Below, piece after piece: positions 31,677 to 32,541 of a stretch of DNA of 32,541 nucleotides. The notes under the pieces were generated by a model. That model searched no databases. It saw nothing but the letters and a program-made list of their open reading frames with translations, and was not told the DNA's origin. Source of the stretch: Baffinella frigidus (Eukaryota > Cryptophyceae > Cryptomonadales > Baffinellaceae); NCBI GenBank assembly GCA_026770585.1, contig MU646636.1, forward strand, positions 374,001-406,541. The letters run 5' to 3'. A program made the translations under genes and the position numbers. Position 1 is the first letter of the stretch. Each line of letters opens with the position of its first letter.

Positions 31677-32541
31677 GCGCGCTCCCTTTCTTTCTGTCAC
31701 ACACACTCTCTCTCTCTCTCTCACGCACACTCTCTCTCTCTCGGCAGGCATCGTCAGTGGACGGGGACGAGTGGCAGGCGGTGCGCGTGCACCATGACGA
31801 TCACTCTCTCGGTAACTTCGCTCACCTGGTGCGACACACTCACGCTCTCAATCACTCACTCAGTAGTCACTCACCTCCTGCCATGCCAACACAGACAGAA
31901 AACTTGCATGATGCCAACACACACGGTAGTCACTCACACACACACCATGTCGCACTGTCGATACTGACTCGCCTCCTTGCATGCAACCAGACACACACAC
32001 ACACAGAGGGTGGGTGATGGGCGAGAGAGGCAACCCGGAGACCCTGAGCAGGGGGGCGATTCGCGACACACACATGGAGCCTCGCCGGCGCCCTCCCAGC
32101 AACCAAGTTTCGCGTATCCCCCCGCCCCCCTAAGCCCTGAACCCTAAAGCTCTGCCTCTGTCGGGTTGGCCGACCCTAAACCCCAAACCCTAAACCCTTA
32201 ACCCTAAACCGTACACCCTAAACCCTAAAGTCTCAATTTGACATTCTGGGAGTGTGGTTGAAATGGCGTCAAGTTTGGAGCGGGGGAGAGGCGTCTGGGG
32301 TGTGAGCGGGAAAGAGGCGCCTGGGGTGTAGGGTTTGGGGAGGATGCACGACTCGGTGGTGCCCTCCCTGCAACTCACGTCCGCGTACCCCCCCGCCTCC
32401 CTAAACCCTAAACGTCGCCGCTGCAGGGTACCCCCCCCCGCGCGTGCCTGCGCCGTGTGCACCCTTGGCACCCTGCTCCCGTTGTGACCCCCTGCTCCCG
32501 TTGTGACCCCCTGCTCCCGTTGTGACCCCCTGCTCCCGTTG
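27380..32541 (+). CDS. 5' part of gene with probable F5/8-type-C-like domain, incomplete at right edge
   Basis: Exon 1, 27380-27654, begins MGSDDMSDEQPNTTGAQDEA: acidic, then Ser/Pro-rich, disordered. Later exons: 28132-28182 (QESDPDFDARS), 28399-28505 (GVLYWLSTKCGAEPFLNP), 29224-about 29405 (SMMDLLGNRPRHSCSRGT), possibly 30529-30585 and 30816-30836, and 31748-31811 (DEWQAVRVHHDDHSL). The ESD-D...GVLYWL-T-G...NP string, then SW/EW--VR-HHDD, resembles the galactose-binding-like F5/8 C-type domain found in BTB- and HECT-type ubiquitin ligases, from memory of that family. Phases agree for 28182/28399 and 28505/29224 but not between exon 1 and 28132, so an exon is missing there. Exon 1 runs on into an M2 element at 27682 if its donor at 27654 is not used. 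Telomere-like tracts mark the introns. The domain call is moderate, the whole-gene link tentative. Confidence 0.45.
27682..27803 (-). mobile_element. family M2 element, copy 3, inverted
   Basis: Ends CAGCTCCGCCTCAGTTAATC and ACTGTGGCAGGGCTA; the core (CCTCCAGTACACGGAGCATC) is the reverse complement of the other two copies. The nested arms CTCCTCATCAA and TTGATGAGGAG are perfectly complementary. It starts 27 bases after the predicted donor of exon 1 of the F5/8-like gene. Confidence 0.85.
28190..28395 (+). repeat. CCCTAAA tract passing into a CCCCAAA tract
   Basis: Perfect CCCTAAA units (about 28205-28255) are followed by uniform CCCCAAA units (about 28325-28378), ending at the 3' splice site ACCGCAG at 28398. 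Confidence 0.9.
28558..28662 (-). mobile_element. family M1 element, degraded
   Basis: TCACGTTTTCGATTTGCGGT, then TCAGTCAACTTGGAGCGGG and CTCACCAAATTGGTGAGCCC, then AAATAGACTAAGAGAGATA. It lies between an intact exon and its decayed copy (28666-28715). Confidence 0.75.
28666..28715 (+). pseudogene. decayed copy of the 3' end of exon 28399-28505
   Basis: TTGAACAGCCGTTGACACGG, then GTGCCACCCGAGTACC, aligns with TTGAACCCTCTCCACACGGG and CGCCATCCGGGTCTG. Confidence 0.65.
28761..28891 (+). mobile_element. family M1 element
   Basis: TA at both ends. AATTTGGGCTCACCAGTTTG on the left, core AAGTTGACAGATGTGTACCA and CAGCATGTCAACTCGA, right end CCCGAGTGAGACAGAGGTA. Confidence 0.85.
29109..29400 (+). 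repeat. exon-start copy and internal 38-base tandem repeat
   Basis: GATCGCAGGTGGAAGCGGGG (29104-29123) precedes the used GATCGCAGGTTGAAGCGGGG (29217-29236), again a decayed exon copy. Within the used exon, CACTCCT-CTCC-GAGGCAC-CTCCCC occurs at 29287-29312 and 29323-29350, with a partial third at 29367-29390. Confidence 0.65.
29570..29990. other. intronic stretch without supported exon
   Basis: A/T-rich to 29740, then GC-rich. A 78-residue plus-strand frame and a 63-residue minus-strand frame overlap at 29742-29978, but neither has clear splice context or a recognisable motif. Confidence 0.4.
30115..30365 (+). repeat. variant telomere-like tract with CCACAAA and CCCCAAA arrays
   Basis: Seven or eight perfect ACCACAA units at about 30170-30222 and CCCCAAA units at 30290-30350, each locally uniform. 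Confidence 0.85.
30769..30814 (+). repeat. CTTGACGCAC short tandem repeat before a 3' splice site
   Basis: Four to five 10-11-base units (CTTGACGCAC, TTTACGCAC, TTTGACGCAG). The last unit supplies the AG of the possible exon 30816-30836. Confidence 0.7.
31090..31135 (-). mobile_element. family M1 element, core fragment only
   Basis: TCACGTTCTGGGTGTGTGGT, then ACAAATCGTTCATTT: only the central conserved part survives. Confidence 0.6.
31326..31740. repeat. cluster of GA, CT and AC microsatellites
   Basis: (GA)n at 31326-31402, CT-rich at 31508-31533, CT/CA mix to 31597, (CA)n at 31598-31672, and CT-rich to 31742. The motif GATGCCA or GGCATCAA borders the GA/CT runs (31408, 31537). The cluster lies between a decayed exon copy (31468-31510) and the intact exon at 31748. 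Confidence 0.85.
31468..31510 (+). pseudogene. decayed copy of exon 31748-31811
   Basis: CAAGCATCGGCAGTGGACGG and GGAGGAGTGGCGCGTGC match CAGGCATCGTCAGTGGACGG and GGACGAGTGG...GCGCGTGC. The acceptor CAG has become CAA, and the copy runs into a (CT)n array. Confidence 0.8.
32148..32300 (-). mobile_element. family M1 element split by a telomeric tract
   Basis: Left end AGCTCTGCCTCTGTCGGGTT then GGCCGA; the tract CCCTAAA...CCCTAAA (32172-32231) follows; then CAATTTGACATTCTGGGAGT and GCGTCAAGTTTGGAGCGGGG resume the element. The right end is degraded. Confidence 0.75.
32471..32541 (+). repeat. 19-base tandem repeat at the right edge
   Basis: At least three and a half units of CCCCTGCTCCCGTTGTGAC, cut off by the window end, so the array may continue. 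Confidence 0.85.

Noticed and set aside
31285-32017. Thr/His-rich open frames of 156-170 residues
   Set aside because: They translate the GA, CT and CA microsatellites; only the short exon at 31748-31811 is supported.

Overview
This is nuclear DNA of a eukaryote, probably a unicellular alga or related protist. The genes are split into many short exons by GT-AG introns. The introns are filled with arrays of plant/algal-type telomeric heptamers, (CCCTAAA)n and degenerate variants, and the intergenic DNA holds several families of small palindromic elements and microsatellites. The species cannot be fixed from sequence alone. All gene models below were assembled by hand from splice sites, reading phase and protein motifs, so exon limits are predictions.

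Layout. (1) <1-1726, +: 3' end of a helical-repeat protein gene that runs off the left edge. (2) 5053-2688, -: seven-exon SGNH/GDSL-like hydrolase. (3) 14738-7597, -: a gene of about 17-19 exons encoding a dual-specificity phosphatase-like protein with a long C-terminal extension; an assembly gap of 415 N lies in one intron. (4) 16258-about 15168, -: small unrecognised gene. (5) 16868-26095, +: 18-exon gene for a type II membrane GT10-like (alpha-1,3-fucosyltransferase) protein. (6) 27178-26282, -: intronless TP-rich protein with a C-terminal zinc ribbon. (7) 27380-right edge, +: 5' part of a gene with a probable F5/8-type-C-like beta-sandwich domain. Genes 4/5 and 6/7 are divergent, 1/2 and 5/6 convergent, 3 lies behind 2 head-to-tail.

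Two features stand out. First, telomere-like repeats are intron sequence in nearly every gene, mostly with the C-rich strand as the sense strand, so the transcript carries CTAAC/CTAAA branch-point-like motifs just before 3' splice sites. Second, nearly every multi-exon gene carries one or more decayed tandem copies of its own exons beside the intact exon, often with the copy's 5' splice site destroyed. Small elements with TA target sites, two of them sharing termini, sit in introns; one is split by a telomeric tract and another starts 4-5 bases after a splice donor.

There is no evident operon or shared pathway: the genes look like an ordinary protist neighbourhood (hydrolase, phosphatase, Golgi glycosyltransferase, nuclear-type protein). 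The interest lies in how the genes are built.
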